A stretch of DNA of 37,013 bases from a virus. Below are positions 9,060 to 18,102 of this stretch, one piece after another. A model generated the notes under the pieces. That model was not told where the DNA came from, searched no databases, and saw nothing but the letters and a program-made list of their open reading frames with translations. Numbering within the stretch: position 1 is the first letter of the stretch; the number at the start of each line of letters is the position of its first letter. The DNA lies in the IMG/VR virus record IMGVR_UViG_3300017788_000077, positions 1 through 37,013 of that record. One strand, written 5' to 3'. Made by a program: the position numbers and the translations under genes.

Positions 9060-12000
9060 TTAATAACTTCCGCCGTCAATCACGTCAGTCCATGTAGGTA
9101 CGTTGCTGCCATCGGTTGTCAATATTCCATAACTTGTTGTTGCATTACTACCTGGATTGCTTGCTGCTGTTACTAGCAATCCGCTGGTATTATTTCCGTA
9201 TATAACTCCATTAGTTGTAAAACTGCTTTGTCCTGTACCACCGTACTGGACTTCTAGGTCCGTGGTCAGCGTTAATGTTTTGATATTTACTGTTGATCCA
9301 GTTCCGCCAAGATTTAGCGTGCTGGCACCGCCACCACCGATGTTAACAGTACCAGTGGTTACATTGTTAAACAAGTCAACAGTACCCGTTGTTACATCGC
9401 TGGTTACTGTTACTGTTCCTGCTGCTGTTCCAGAAATCTTTAGCTGATTGCCTGTGATAGCACCGCCGATATCTACCAGTGTAGCAGCACTGTTGTTGTC
9501 ACCTAAGTTGATAGTTCCGGAGCTAGCGATATTAGTTGTTCCAGTCAAGCTAGTCAATATGTTAGCTGTACCGGTGGTTACGTCTGTGGTTAAGTTTATA
9601 GTACCGCCAGTGGTTCCTGCTATCTTGACTGTGTTACCGCTATTGGTGCCGCCAAATGTTAATGTGCTAGCGGATGCTGCTGTTGTTGCGATATTAATTG
9701 CTGTAGCAGCTCCCAAGACGTTGCCTGTAGTTGTTGTGGCATTTAATAAATTGAACGTAGTTTGATCTGTAGTAATGTCGCCGCCCTTGACTTGCAGATC
9801 ACCGTCGACAACAAGATTATTATTAACGTTTGTAGTACCTGTGGCTGCACCAATTTCTAAGATTGTTGCTGCTCCAAATGCATTAACGGTAGTAGTTGTG
9901 GTGTTTAATAAATTAACCGTTGCTTGATTACTGCTAACTGTAGTACCTTTAATTTCTAAGTTACCATTTATATTAGTAGTGCTGGTAGTATGCGCGATAT
10001 TAATCGTAGCAGCATTGAGGAATGCATTGATTGTGGTAGGTCCATCATCGCCGATGCTGTTTTTATCGTCACGATTTAATAGATTAAAAGTTGTAGCAGT
10101 GCTGTATAAATCTCCGCCATTAATTCCAACATCACCTGTGAATGTTATGTTTGCACCTGCAACTGTTGAATCACCTAAACTTACTTTGTTTAGATATCTG
10201 TTTTCTACGTAATTAGCTACAGCTTCTTGTGTCGGTACTGTGTTTACATCTTGGAAACCAGTGCTGGCAATAAGATTAGCATTGTTACTGACTTCTCTTA
10301 ACTGCACGCCTACAGGAACACCATTGCGTTTGAATGGTCCTATGGCTGCTAGGCCCGATAAGTTGATATTTTCAGCGTCAATGCTAACTTCACCTGTTAG
10401 GGCATTTACAGTGAAAAACTGACCGATTCTATAATTTCCAACCTGATCGCTGGTAACTGTAAAGCATTTACCATTGTTGATTTCAATGCGTTCTTTCGTT
10501 GGATCCGGTTCTCCGCCAAAGAATGGTAAAGCGTTATAGGTCACCCCGGCGCCTACATATTCTAACGCTGTTCCTCCAGTTGATACAGTTGACACATTAT
10601 GGAATCTCACATTAGTACCTAATGCAACAGTCTGTATCGGAGGGAATGTATAAACTTTACAACTACCGCCGTAGGTATTATTTAGGAAATCGATAGCACC
10701 ATCTTGTATAGCTTGTTTTTCATCTAAGACAGCCAATCGTTCGACATTTAAAATAGGATCTCCGTTGGCGTATTCTGGTTCTGATCTAGGATCGGGTACG
10801 TAACCAGTACCGTGATCTATCACGTCTATAACTATCTGTAACAAATCTTCAGCTTCGTTTCCTGGCCCCAATGGATCAACAGGAATACCCAGAGGCAAGC
10901 TAGTGTTTTGTAAAACTGTGTTTCCTGTTGTTGGAGTTATAAGAATATTTCTTGTTATGTTTCCAACTATAGTTTTCCAATATTCATAGGTTGCCTGTGT
11001 TTCTTCGATTTCTCCTGCTATGACGCTGCCTTCTGCATATGAAAGTGCTGCGTTAATAGTTTGGATGTTACCTTCATAGGTTAAATCGTAGGCCAGCGCA
11101 TCGATGATATAGCCTACATCTCGTCTACAGGTAGCTACATCATAAATCAATGCAGGATAGTTTTCTGCTATCCAGTATTCTAATTCTGTTTGTATAAAGT
11201 TTTTATTAGCTAACAATATCACAGCAGCTTCATAATAACCAGCACGTCTAGGACTAGTAGGTGTATTGGTCACAGACGGAGCAGTTGAAATTCCAAGATT
11301 TATGATATTGTTTACTGTATTAAATCCATTCGTTATCGCAGTCTGCATGTTTGAATCGGCGGTATAGGTCAAGGCTAAATTTCTAGCTTCTTGGAGACCT
11401 GCGATAGTTTGAGATTTTTGTAGGCTAGTGACTTTGCTAGAGTAACTTCTCAGATAAGATAATCCAGCAAAAACTGTAGCGTGGTTGGTTCCTAATACAG
11501 CATCACCTAATACAGCATCTAAGATATATCCTATATCTCTACGGCATTTCTGTTCATCATAAGAAAAAGTAAACGATTCGTCTGTTACTTGAGAAACATA
11601 ATATCCAACTTCATATCCCGTGATAGGATCAATTTCTCCTATGAGCATCACGCTACCGATTTGAGGTTTGTTTGCTAGATCATAGACTTCGATGAATTGA
11701 TTCTTTGCAAGATTAGCTAGAGCAGTAGCACCGTTAGCCGGCGTGATGCTGACGTTAGGTTGGAAATCATAACCGCTACCTGGATCTGTTACAGTGATAG
11801 CATTAACTATACCTAAGATAGGATCGATGCTGGCTACAGCAGTAGCTTGTACACCGCCTGGTGTGGTTGGTGGATCTATGAATATGGTAGGAGCTACAGT
11901 AAATCCGCTACCAGAAGTTACTACAGTAATGCTGCCTACTTCGGAATAATAATCTTGATTGGTTTCGGCCGTGGTATAAGGATCTAGATAATAACCATCT

Positions 12001-13163
12001 GCTACAAAGCCTTCTGTACCAAAATCGATAACAGAGTTTGAAAGGCTTAGATATCCGCCTTTGCTTGCGTAAAAAGCCTTGGAGCAAAATACCGAGAAAC
12101 AAGATACGATCTGCATATAACCAAAATTGGTAATATGGAATCCGACACCGCCTTGGGAAACCTGTGTAAACGCATCGCCTACCATAGATTTAATCGGACT
12201 CTGTGAACTGTATCGATCACCGTCTACTAAAATTCCTCCACCACCACCTTCGATGTCTATGCCATAGACATTTACCTGTAAAGGATCGATTTCATCATCT
12301 CGTAAAGGTCTAGGTCCAGTGACCATCGTTGCATTGAGATCGGGCTGTTCGGTCTGGAATGGCAACCATTCGACTCCGTTGCGCATCCAAGGTCCGTTGA
12401 TGTTAGAACAATTTTGTATATAAGGTGATGTATCTACGATAGCATCGCTGTCTATGGCTACAGTATAAGCAGGTGCTGCTAATCCTTTGAATACTATGTT
12501 GGCTATATAGTTTGCGCTGTTTACTAAAAACAAATCAGGTGCATATTTTACTTTACCAGTGGCAGGCGTGCTAACAATATTAGTTCCTGCCTGGCGATAA
12601 GTTATTTGATTTGATGCAGGTACAGCATAAATGTTCACATCGGTTTCGTCAACGGAATCATTTGAACACCGTACTCGGATCCTGTCGTCGGTGCTCAAAC
12701 CGTGAGGAGCAGAAACAGTGATAGTAGTTAAATTATTAGTCCGTACGATGTTGGTGATATCAAAACTTACTGGTCCGTTAGCTGGGCGGACGATAGTAGT
12801 TCTAAGACTGTCACCTATGACAGAAACTTTTGGTGGAACTCTTAAGGGATTATCTTCAAAGTATTCTCCGCTGCGCACATAGATAGTGGTACCTTGCTGT
12901 GCTTCTTCTAGAGCAGATTTTAAAGTTGCTTTGGCCTGGAGCGGCCCTTCTCCTAGCCCATCGTTGTTGTCGTTTCCGTCTACAGTGACGTACATTACAT
13001 TAGTAACTTCAGGTCCTGGAATAGCACCCCCGATGATGTCTAAGTCACCACGGATGGTTACCCGTTGCGTAGGGTTTAATTCAACATTTCCAGATGCAGT
13101 TTGAAGGACTGTTGCATCTAAAACATTTGATAAATTTAAATTCTGTCTACGAAGATATTTCAT
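9060..13163 (-). CDS. Tail-fibre-like protein with pectin-lyase beta-helix domain, 1367 aa
   Basis: The protein has a short helical start (MKYLRRQNLNLSNVLDA), a beta-helix domain from about residue 55 (MYVTVDGNDNNDG...TTIYVRSGEYFEDNP...VSVIGDSLRTT), a central region with two DIGYI(L/I)DA-type helical segments (roughly 535-720), and a C-terminal third of NLLN(A/T)TTTT and TGTTNVNNNL(V)VDGDL repeats. The beta-helix start and the repeats closely resemble those of the giant fibre downstream, so the two are probably paralogues. ATG at 13163 lies 2 nt after the stop of the 111-aa gene with no clear ribosome site, which suggests translational coupling. Role inferred: virion fibre or baseplate-attached structural protein. 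Substrate or receptor cannot be told. Confidence 0.75.
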   Translation of the reverse strand: MKYLRRQNLNLSNVLDATVLQTASGNVELNPTQRVTIRGDLDIIGGAIPGPEVTNVMYVTVDGNDNNDGLGEGPLQAKATLKSALEEAQQGTTIYVRSGEYFEDNPLRVPPKVSVIGDSLRTTIVRPANGPVSFDITNIVRTNNLTTITVSAPHGLSTDDRIRVRCSNDSVDETDVNIYAVPASNQITYRQAGTNIVSTPATGKVKYAPDLFLVNSANYIANIVFKGLAAPAYTVAIDSDAIVDTSPYIQNCSNINGPWMRNGVEWLPFQTEQPDLNATMVTGPRPLRDDEIDPLQVNVYGIDIEGGGGGILVDGDRYSSQSPIKSMVGDAFTQVSQGGVGFHITNFGYMQIVSCFSVFCSKAFYASKGGYLSLSNSVIDFGTEGFVADGYYLDPYTTAETNQDYYSEVGSITVVTSGSGFTVAPTIFIDPPTTPGGVQATAVASIDPILGIVNAITVTDPGSGYDFQPNVSITPANGATALANLAKNQFIEVYDLANKPQIGSVMLIGEIDPITGYEVGYYVSQVTDESFTFSYDEQKCRRDIGYILDAVLGDAVLGTNHATVFAGLSYLRSYSSKVTSLQKSQTIAGLQEARNLALTYTADSNMQTAITNGFNTVNNIINLGISTAPSVTNTPTSPRRAGYYEAAVILLANKNFIQTELEYWIAENYPALIYDVATCRRDVGYIIDALAYDLTYEGNIQTINAALSYAEGSVIAGEIEETQATYEYWKTIVGNITRNILITPTTGNTVLQNTSLPLGIPVDPLGPGNEAEDLLQIVIDVIDHGTGYVPDPRSEPEYANGDPILNVERLAVLDEKQAIQDGAIDFLNNTYGGSCKVYTFPPIQTVALGTNVRFHNVSTVSTGGTALEYVGAGVTYNALPFFGGEPDPTKERIEINNGKCFTVTSDQVGNYRIGQFFTVNALTGEVSIDAENINLSGLAAIGPFKRNGVPVGVQLREVSNNANLIASTGFQDVNTVPTQEAVANYVENRYLNKVSLGDSTVAGANITFTGDVGINGGDLYSTATTFNLLNRDDKNSIGDDGPTTINAFLNAATINIAHTTSTTNINGNLEIKGTTVSSNQATVNLLNTTTTTVNAFGAATILEIGAATGTTNVNNNLVVDGDLQVKGGDITTDQTTFNLLNATTTTGNVLGAATAINIATTAASASTLTFGGTNSGNTVKIAGTTGGTINLTTDVTTGTANILTSLTGTTNIASSGTINLGDNNSAATLVDIGGAITGNQLKISGTAAGTVTVTSDVTTGTVDLFNNVTTGTVNIGGGGASTLNLGGTGSTVNIKTLTLTTDLEVQYGGTGQSSFTTNGVIYGNNTSGLLVTAASNPGSNATTSYGILTTDGSNVPTWTDVIDGGSY

Positions 13164-13165
13164 AA

Positions 13166-13501
13166 TTAAATTATTACATAGCTCACTGTTACACTTACTT
13201 GGGTAGCATTCGTTGTAGTAGCCCAGATACGATCTCCTGGACTTAAAACTAGTCTTTCTGCTGAAAAGGTAAAGGTATCGTTGGCATCAACAGGAACTTG
13301 TTTAGCTACTATATTTGTTGTGCTGGTTGTGTCTCCGCTCTTTACCACATATATGTCAAGGAATTGTCTTCCGATGGTATCATCTAAAGGATCGGGAGTG
13401 TTGAGATTGCAAAAGAACATTACTGTAACGGCTAGATCCGACGCTGAACTAGGACTTATCGCTAACGGAACATTGCTTAAATTTGTGCTTTGAATTGCCA
13501 T
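13166..13501 (-). CDS. Small beta-rich virion protein of unknown function, 111 aa
   Basis: I do not recognise a named family. The sequence is rich in beta-forming residues, with no signal peptide or membrane helix (MAIQSTNLSNVPLAIS...LSPGDRIWATTTNATQ near the end). A good ribosome site, AAGGAT, precedes the ATG. It sits between the 413-aa fibre-like gene and the 1367-aa fibre, 9 nt and 2 nt away, so all three are probably one late transcript. The LSPGDRIWATT segment recalls small capsid or fibre-attachment beta-sandwich proteins of marine phages, but that is only an impression. Role inferred from position: a minor virion component, possibly fibre attachment. Confidence 0.65.
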   Translation of the reverse strand: MAIQSTNLSNVPLAISPSSASDLAVTVMFFCNLNTPDPLDDTIGRQFLDIYVVKSGDTTSTTNIVAKQVPVDANDTFTFSAERLVLSPGDRIWATTTNATQVSVTVSYVII

Positions 13502-13510
13502 TTTTTATCC

Positions 13511-14752
13511 TTATAGTATCAATGAATAAAGCAAAGCTTTAGTCTTACTGATCAGTTCGTCGTTGGTTCCTAGAGTATTTACAAAATACAGTCCTGTACC
13601 TCCTGTTCCTGGCACATTTGTCGAGTAAACTTTTACATAACCTATCGGTGTGGAAGGAATAGAAGCCTTATTTGCTAAATTTAACACGCTGTCGACTAAT
13701 ATATTGTCATTAGAAACATTAGAAATATTATTATTTTTAATTCTAATGTTATCTACAGTCAACGCATTATTATTGATAATAGCTCTTTGTGCTCCGTCTA
13801 TTTCAAAAGTAATTTTGCTTACACCACTAGTGTCAAAATCATAGGTTTGTACTTTGGTATCGTTTTCAAATATTTTATTTGTGTCAGAACTTGCGGTCGC
13901 ATTGTTTACATAATTTATCAATGCCAACATGTTCGGAACATAGTCGTCGTTTTTAACGGGATTTGGTTTTACTATTCCGCTGGCGCTTCCTGGAGGACCT
14001 AAAATAATATTTGGGCCTGCTAGAGTGTAGGTAAATGAATTAGCAGTAGGCGTGCTCGAAATCAAAATATATGTACCATTGATCGATGAATTGCTGATAC
14101 AACTTACATCGACATGATTTTTTCCTGGTACTAATGGATCTAAACCAGGAACAACATTTTCTAAAGTAGTGACAGTTACCACTCCTCCCGTTCTTTGTAT
14201 TTGGCTGATAGTGTAGGTTATTCCGATTAAGGCATAATCTAATACATTTTCTTCGTAGTCAGTTGTGCCTTCTACGGTAATTACACCGTTACCACCACCG
14301 ATTAAAGTAAGATTATCACCTTTGGTAGTGATCTTGTTTGTGGCTATTGCTAATAAATCTTCATCAGCATTCCTAAATACCCAGGTCTGTTCAGTAGGAG
14401 AACCTGGTGTAGGAACGATATCCCAATCTTCGTAGAACAGTAATGAAACGTCTCCGTCAGGTGCCGACCCTCTGCTAATTTGAAATCCGGAACTGTCTTC
14501 TCCATTCCATGGAGTCACTCCAGGTCCTGGTTCTCCTCTATTTAGATAGATAATATTGTCATCTATTTCTAAGGTTTCAGATTTTACCGTAGTAGTATTA
14601 CCTGCAACATACAAGTCACCGGTGATTCTAACTTCTCCCTGTGCGCCAACGAGTCCGCTAGGATTAGTATCGAGTACGATATTACCAGGAGTTGTTGTTG
14701 ATCCAACGACTACTTTATAGTCGCTGCCTTGGACTCTTAGTACTTTAGACAT
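13511..14752 (-). CDS. Fibre-like structural protein, 413 aa
   Basis: The N-terminus (MSKVLRVQGSDYKVVVGS...GNIVLDTNP) is followed by a motif common in phage fibre and adhesin proteins: GEVRITGDLYVAGNTTTVKS, then ETLEIDDNIIYLNRGE, near residues 40-80. This recalls the NVTGDLTVNGTTTT-type repeats of fibre stalks. Next comes a W-containing beta domain (EDWDIVPTPGSP...WVFRNADEDLL), then a mixed region. The same TTTVNxxxLxVxGDL style is seen in the two large fibres downstream, so this is probably a third member of the appendage set. ATG at 14752 has only a weak GGA before it, and the gap to the upstream 292-aa gene is 23 nt. No receptor or enzyme motif is seen. Confidence 0.65.
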   Translation of the reverse strand: MSKVLRVQGSDYKVVVGSTTTPGNIVLDTNPSGLVGAQGEVRITGDLYVAGNTTTVKSETLEIDDNIIYLNRGEPGPGVTPWNGEDSSGFQISRGSAPDGDVSLLFYEDWDIVPTPGSPTEQTWVFRNADEDLLAIATNKITTKGDNLTLIGGGNGVITVEGTTDYEENVLDYALIGITYTISQIQRTGGVVTVTTLENVVPGLDPLVPGKNHVDVSCISNSSINGTYILISSTPTANSFTYTLAGPNIILGPPGSASGIVKPNPVKNDDYVPNMLALINYVNNATASSDTNKIFENDTKVQTYDFDTSGVSKITFEIDGAQRAIINNNALTVDNIRIKNNNISNVSNDNILVDSVLNLANKASIPSTPIGYVKVYSTNVPGTGGTGLYFVNTLGTNDELISKTKALLYSLIL

Positions 14753-14775
14753 TATCTACATTTCCAAATTAATAA

Positions 14776-15654
14776 TTAGGCATTAGAAATCTTAACAGAA
14801 GTGTTTAATACTGCTGTGTCTAACACCCAAGGCACTGATTGTGGAAGACCTCCTACTAATGGAAACTGTGATCCGCTATCAGGGACAATAACTGCGCGAT
14901 GAGCTGTTAATTTTGTAACATAGTATGTGTCTCCGTCACTGTCAGTAGCAACAATGTTTGCTTCTCCGGCAGCATCAACTGCATCACTTTGAAGTTCAAC
15001 TACACCCTCGTTTGTACCATCAGTTACAAGATAACGACGAGCTCCCGTTTGTTTAATAATATCAAGAGCAATTGTAGAACCTGCAACAATTCGGCCAGTT
15101 ATCGTGATTGCATTTTCTTTTGCTGAGGTTAATACAGAAGTACCTGTAACAGATTCTGTAAATGTTGGAGCGGCGTCTGCGGTATCAACGTATCCAGATC
15201 CTGCGGCCGTGATCACAACTGCTTTAGCACGGAAAGTGATAGTTAGTGTACATCCGTCACCTGCTACGCTGTTGTCAGTGGTCGCTTGAGCTCCGCTCGG
15301 CAAGGCTTCAAAACTACCGCGGCTTGCGCCGGTTCCAAAATCAACAGTTAAAACTTCTCCGCCGGTGTCAACTGTTGCAACACGAAAAATAGCACTTCCG
15401 CCGGCTGTAGTTACTGTTAACAAATCTCCAACTACGTAATCTGTACCTGCGGCTGTTGCAACAGCAGATAATGATTCAGATGTAACTGTACCTGTCGCTG
15501 TTGTACCTGTTGGATTTGTTGGTGCCGAAAAAGTTACTGTGGGTCTTACAGTATAACTACCTAGTGTACCTAATGTTACACTGGCTACACCTTCACCGCC
15601 GATAGTTGGAGTGTTTCTGTTACCAAAATATTTCTTGTTCAATGGACGTCCCAT
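14776..15654 (-). CDS. Virion structural protein next to the capsid gene, 292 aa
   Basis: The protein starts MGRPLNKKYFGNRN, a basic start I associate with structural proteins of marine T4-like phages, though I cannot name a family. The rest is Thr/Ala/Gly-rich and beta-rich with two repeated blocks of the form (I/V)TAAGSGY and VGDLLTVTTAGGSA, suggesting Ig-like or repeated beta domains. It is the first gene after the gp23 terminator and has its own late promoter and a strong AAAGGAG site 8 nt before ATG. That implies high late expression, as expected for an abundant head or tail decoration protein. Function beyond virion structural is inference. Confidence 0.6.
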   Translation of the reverse strand: MGRPLNKKYFGNRNTPTIGGEGVASVTLGTLGSYTVRPTVTFSAPTNPTGTTATGTVTSESLSAVATAAGTDYVVGDLLTVTTAGGSAIFRVATVDTGGEVLTVDFGTGASRGSFEALPSGAQATTDNSVAGDGCTLTITFRAKAVVITAAGSGYVDTADAAPTFTESVTGTSVLTSAKENAITITGRIVAGSTIALDIIKQTGARRYLVTDGTNEGVVELQSDAVDAAGEANIVATDSDGDTYYVTKLTAHRAVIVPDSGSQFPLVGGLPQSVPWVLDTAVLNTSVKISNA

Positions 15655-15719
15655 TTGTTTTCTCCTTTAAGTGACGTTCTAGGTCTACGCAGCGGGTTAC
15701 TGCATAAGTCTGACATCAT
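15639..15719 (-). other. Possible 26-codon upstream reading frame overlapping the 292-aa gene start
   Basis: In the leader downstream of the late promoter, ATGATG at 15719-15714 opens a 26-codon frame (MMSDLCSNPLRRPRT...) that ends at 15639, 16 nt inside the 292-aa gene. It has no good ribosome site. The double ATG lies within an inverted repeat, CTGACAT-C-ATGTCAG (15710-15724), that could hide it. It may be chance. Confidence 0.2.
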
Positions 15720-15742
15720 GTCAGTTCTTCTTTTAGACTATA

Positions 15743-15750
15743 TATTTATC
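15743..15750 (-). promoter_or_regulatory. T4-type late promoter box GATAAATA
   Basis: The minus-strand sequence GATAAATATATAG matches the T4 late consensus TATAAATA at 7 of 8 positions. It lies about 90 nt before the 292-aa gene and just beyond the gp23 terminator. The same GATAAATATAT string precedes the 887-aa gene at 24397. gp55 encoded in this window is the expected reader. Confidence 0.7.
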
Positions 15751-15756
15751 AATCAT

Positions 15757-15784
15757 AAAAAAAGGGCACCGAAGTGCCCTTTTG
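15757..15784 (-). terminator. Intrinsic terminator after gp23, TTCG loop
   Basis: Read on the minus strand, a GC-rich stem AAGGGCAC / GTGCCCTT closes a TTCG tetraloop and is followed by seven T. It is 26 nt past the gp23 stop and ends the capsid transcript before the next late promoter. UUCG-loop terminators after the major capsid gene are typical of T4-like phages. Confidence 0.9.
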
Positions 15785-15809
15785 AACCTTATAATACAGG
15801 GTTTCTTGA

Positions 15810-16979
15810 TTAGCTAAACTTAACCTTAGCAGTAGTAACTGCAACTTTGCCTAGGTAGTCAGCAGCGTTACCAAGAGACGAAGCTGTGTTTGACAACTCA
15901 ACATAACCATAACGTGTCATAAAGCTCACGACTGGTTCAAATGTTGATGGATCAAGCACAACACCGCTACTCATCAATGGAATGTATGGGCAGTAGAATG
16001 CTGCGGCATCACTCTCTGAGCCACCTTTGTAACCAATCAACACATCGTCACTGGTCTGATATGTGTTAACATAGATCTTCATAGCATTGTTTAGAGTACC
16101 AACGAACTTGGTGTTTGTCGGTGCTTCGAATGTGCCTTCTGTTGTGCGAGCAAAAGCAGAAGTTGTGGCGCTCTGAAGGATTGTTAATGCTGTGGGGCTA
16201 ACAACAGCCCAGTTACCAGCACCGCGACGTGTACGCTGAGCGATCAAGTTAGCAACACGGTTGATTTGAACAGCTAGTGCGGCATGCTCATCACCAACAA
16301 ATGTAGCAGTACCAGAAACAGCGCTTTGATCGTATGTTTCTGAAGCTGCGCCAGCTAGTGTGCTTAGAGAAGCTAAAACTTCTTGATCAATTTCAGCAGT
16401 AATTTCTTGTGCTAGTGCAGCCATGATTTCTGCTTCGATGTCAATGCCTTGTTGGGCTTGTGCATCTTGTGCAGCCTCAAATGTCCAGCGAGCAGACAAT
16501 TTACGTGTCTTTGCTTCAACTGTTTGCTTGAGGATCTGGATGCTCATTCTGTTACCAGCAACACCTTCTAAAGTAGCTGTGTTAGAAGCTTTAGCAGGAC
16601 TAGCTTCGTTACCAGAATAAGCTTCAGCGATCTTGAACGGGCTGAATGCTTCTTCACCAGCTACAACTCCAGCGCCTGCACTGGTGTCAGCATAGCGAAC
16701 ACGCAGAGTATGGATTTGACCAACTGGACCAGTCATTGGTTGAACGCCAACTAATTCGTTAGCGATAACTGTGGGCATAACTCGACGGATTACTGGAAGA
16801 ATCACGCGATTTAATGTTGCGACGTTACCAGCAGAAGTTGCGCCAGCTGTGGCACTTTCTGCAAGATACTTGCGGGTGTTTTCTAATGTTACAGCCATTG
16901 TGGAACGCTTGGTGCCTTGTAGGCCTTCTAGTAGGGCTTCCTTGGTCTCGTTCCAACGGCCTGTTAGTAGTTCAGACAT
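15810..16979 (-). CDS. 23: Major capsid protein gp23
   Basis: This is the shell protein of the head, made as a precursor and trimmed by gp21. The segment TLNRVILPVIRRVMPTVIAN, then ELVGVQPMTGPVGQIHTLR, at about residues 55-95 is the hallmark region of T4-type gp23. Candidate protease sites of the LxE type are LLE-G at 18-19 and LAE-S at 41-42, just before the mature body. At 389 aa it is much shorter than T4 gp23 (521 aa) and probably lacks most of the insertion domain. AAGGAG stands about 9 nt before ATG. It follows gp22 by 13 nt, and a strong terminator follows. Confidence 0.95.
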   Translation of the reverse strand: MSELLTGRWNETKEALLEGLQGTKRSTMAVTLENTRKYLAESATAGATSAGNVATLNRVILPVIRRVMPTVIANELVGVQPMTGPVGQIHTLRVRYADTSAGAGVVAGEEAFSPFKIAEAYSGNEASPAKASNTATLEGVAGNRMSIQILKQTVEAKTRKLSARWTFEAAQDAQAQQGIDIEAEIMAALAQEITAEIDQEVLASLSTLAGAASETYDQSAVSGTATFVGDEHAALAVQINRVANLIAQRTRRGAGNWAVVSPTALTILQSATTSAFARTTEGTFEAPTNTKFVGTLNNAMKIYVNTYQTSDDVLIGYKGGSESDAAAFYCPYIPLMSSGVVLDPSTFEPVVSFMTRYGYVELSNTASSLGNAADYLGKVAVTTAKVKFS

Positions 16980-16992
16980 TTAAATGTTCTCC

Positions 16993-18087
16993 TTAAATTT
17001 TTAAACCAGCGAGCTTTCGAATATCGATTATATTCGTATCAGTCTCGCTACTACTTACGCTGTTAGGAATTTTATTTCCTGTTACTTCTTTAGCCTCTAC
17101 TAGTGCCTTACGTTTTTGTGGAGCTTCTCCAGCGATCACAGCTGGTAGATATTTGTCAAAGCTAATACGTAACTTTGATGTCTGAACACTTTCAAGCAGT
17201 TCGGTCATGATAGCTTTTTGGTCTTTGGCCAAAGGAGCGATCAGTTCCGAGATAACTTCTTGACGTTGTTTGCTCTCCACTAGAGCCTTGATTTCTTGTT
17301 CTTTGCGTTCTGCGAGTTGGCGTGCTTGTGCGGCATCATTTTTAGCCGTGGCTAATGCCAACTCTTTCGCGTCTATGACTTTGAGCAATTTACTTGTTTC
17401 TGATTTTTCACTCAGATAACTTGTTTGATATTCGCTGGCAAAAGCTTCAAACAACTTACGACCAAAGTCGTTTCGACGAGCAGTTTCGATATCTTCTTTT
17501 AGTTGTCCGATCTCTGTTGACAGAGTTTTTTCAACTGTGGATTCTACCAATTGTGCTGCACGTTGAATAAATTGTTGTTTAATTTTAGCAAATGCTTCTT
17601 TGCCTTCACGAATCAAACGCACCTTAGTTTCTGCAAGATCTTTTTTATCTGTATAGAATTCTGCGATTTCTTGTGCTAGAGCTTCAACAACAAACTGTTC
17701 GAGTTTAATAAACTTTTCAGCCATTGTTTTTTGATCTTCATGCAACTCTTTGACTTCAGATGCTAGTTGACGGACTACAAATTCTTTCATCTTTTCTGCA
17801 TCTTTTTTAGCCTTCATCATAGCCTTGGCTTTAGCTTCGGCTAGTTGCTCTCGATCTTCTACGAATTGAGCAATTTCTTCGCGTAGTTGGTCTCCTAACA
17901 TGCGATCAACAGCTTCAACCATGATCTGTTTATCATGTTCGTAGCGTTGTGCGAATTCTTCGCGTAACTGTTGAGTTACTTGATCACGATTTTCTGTGAT
18001 ACGACGTTCCCAAGCAGATTCAATTTCGTCTCTAACTTCTTCTGAAATCACATTGTTTTCGTACAGAGATTTTAGTGCTTCCAACAT
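16993..18087 (-). CDS. 22: Prohead scaffold protein gp22
   Basis: The 364-aa protein is almost wholly charged alpha-helix with heptad-like patterns (for example REEIAQFVEDREQLAEAKAK and VVEALAQEIAEFYTDKKDLA), as expected of the internal core scaffold on which gp23 assembles and which gp21 then degrades. It begins MLEALKSLYENNVISEEVRD. Its place between protease gene 21 and capsid gene 23 is the T4 order. GAGGAG is 8 nt before ATG. A disordered Ser/Thr stretch near residue 345 precedes a short C-terminal tail (IIDIRKLAGLKI). The charged-helix repeats share a period of roughly 40 residues (the QFVVxxLAxE(I/V) motif recurs). Confidence 0.9.
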   Translation of the reverse strand: MLEALKSLYENNVISEEVRDEIESAWERRITENRDQVTQQLREEFAQRYEHDKQIMVEAVDRMLGDQLREEIAQFVEDREQLAEAKAKAMMKAKKDAEKMKEFVVRQLASEVKELHEDQKTMAEKFIKLEQFVVEALAQEIAEFYTDKKDLAETKVRLIREGKEAFAKIKQQFIQRAAQLVESTVEKTLSTEIGQLKEDIETARRNDFGRKLFEAFASEYQTSYLSEKSETSKLLKVIDAKELALATAKNDAAQARQLAERKEQEIKALVESKQRQEVISELIAPLAKDQKAIMTELLESVQTSKLRISFDKYLPAVIAGEAPQKRKALVEAKEVTGNKIPNSVSSSETDTNIIDIRKLAGLKI

Positions 18088-18102
18088 TTGTGATTCTCCT
18101 CT

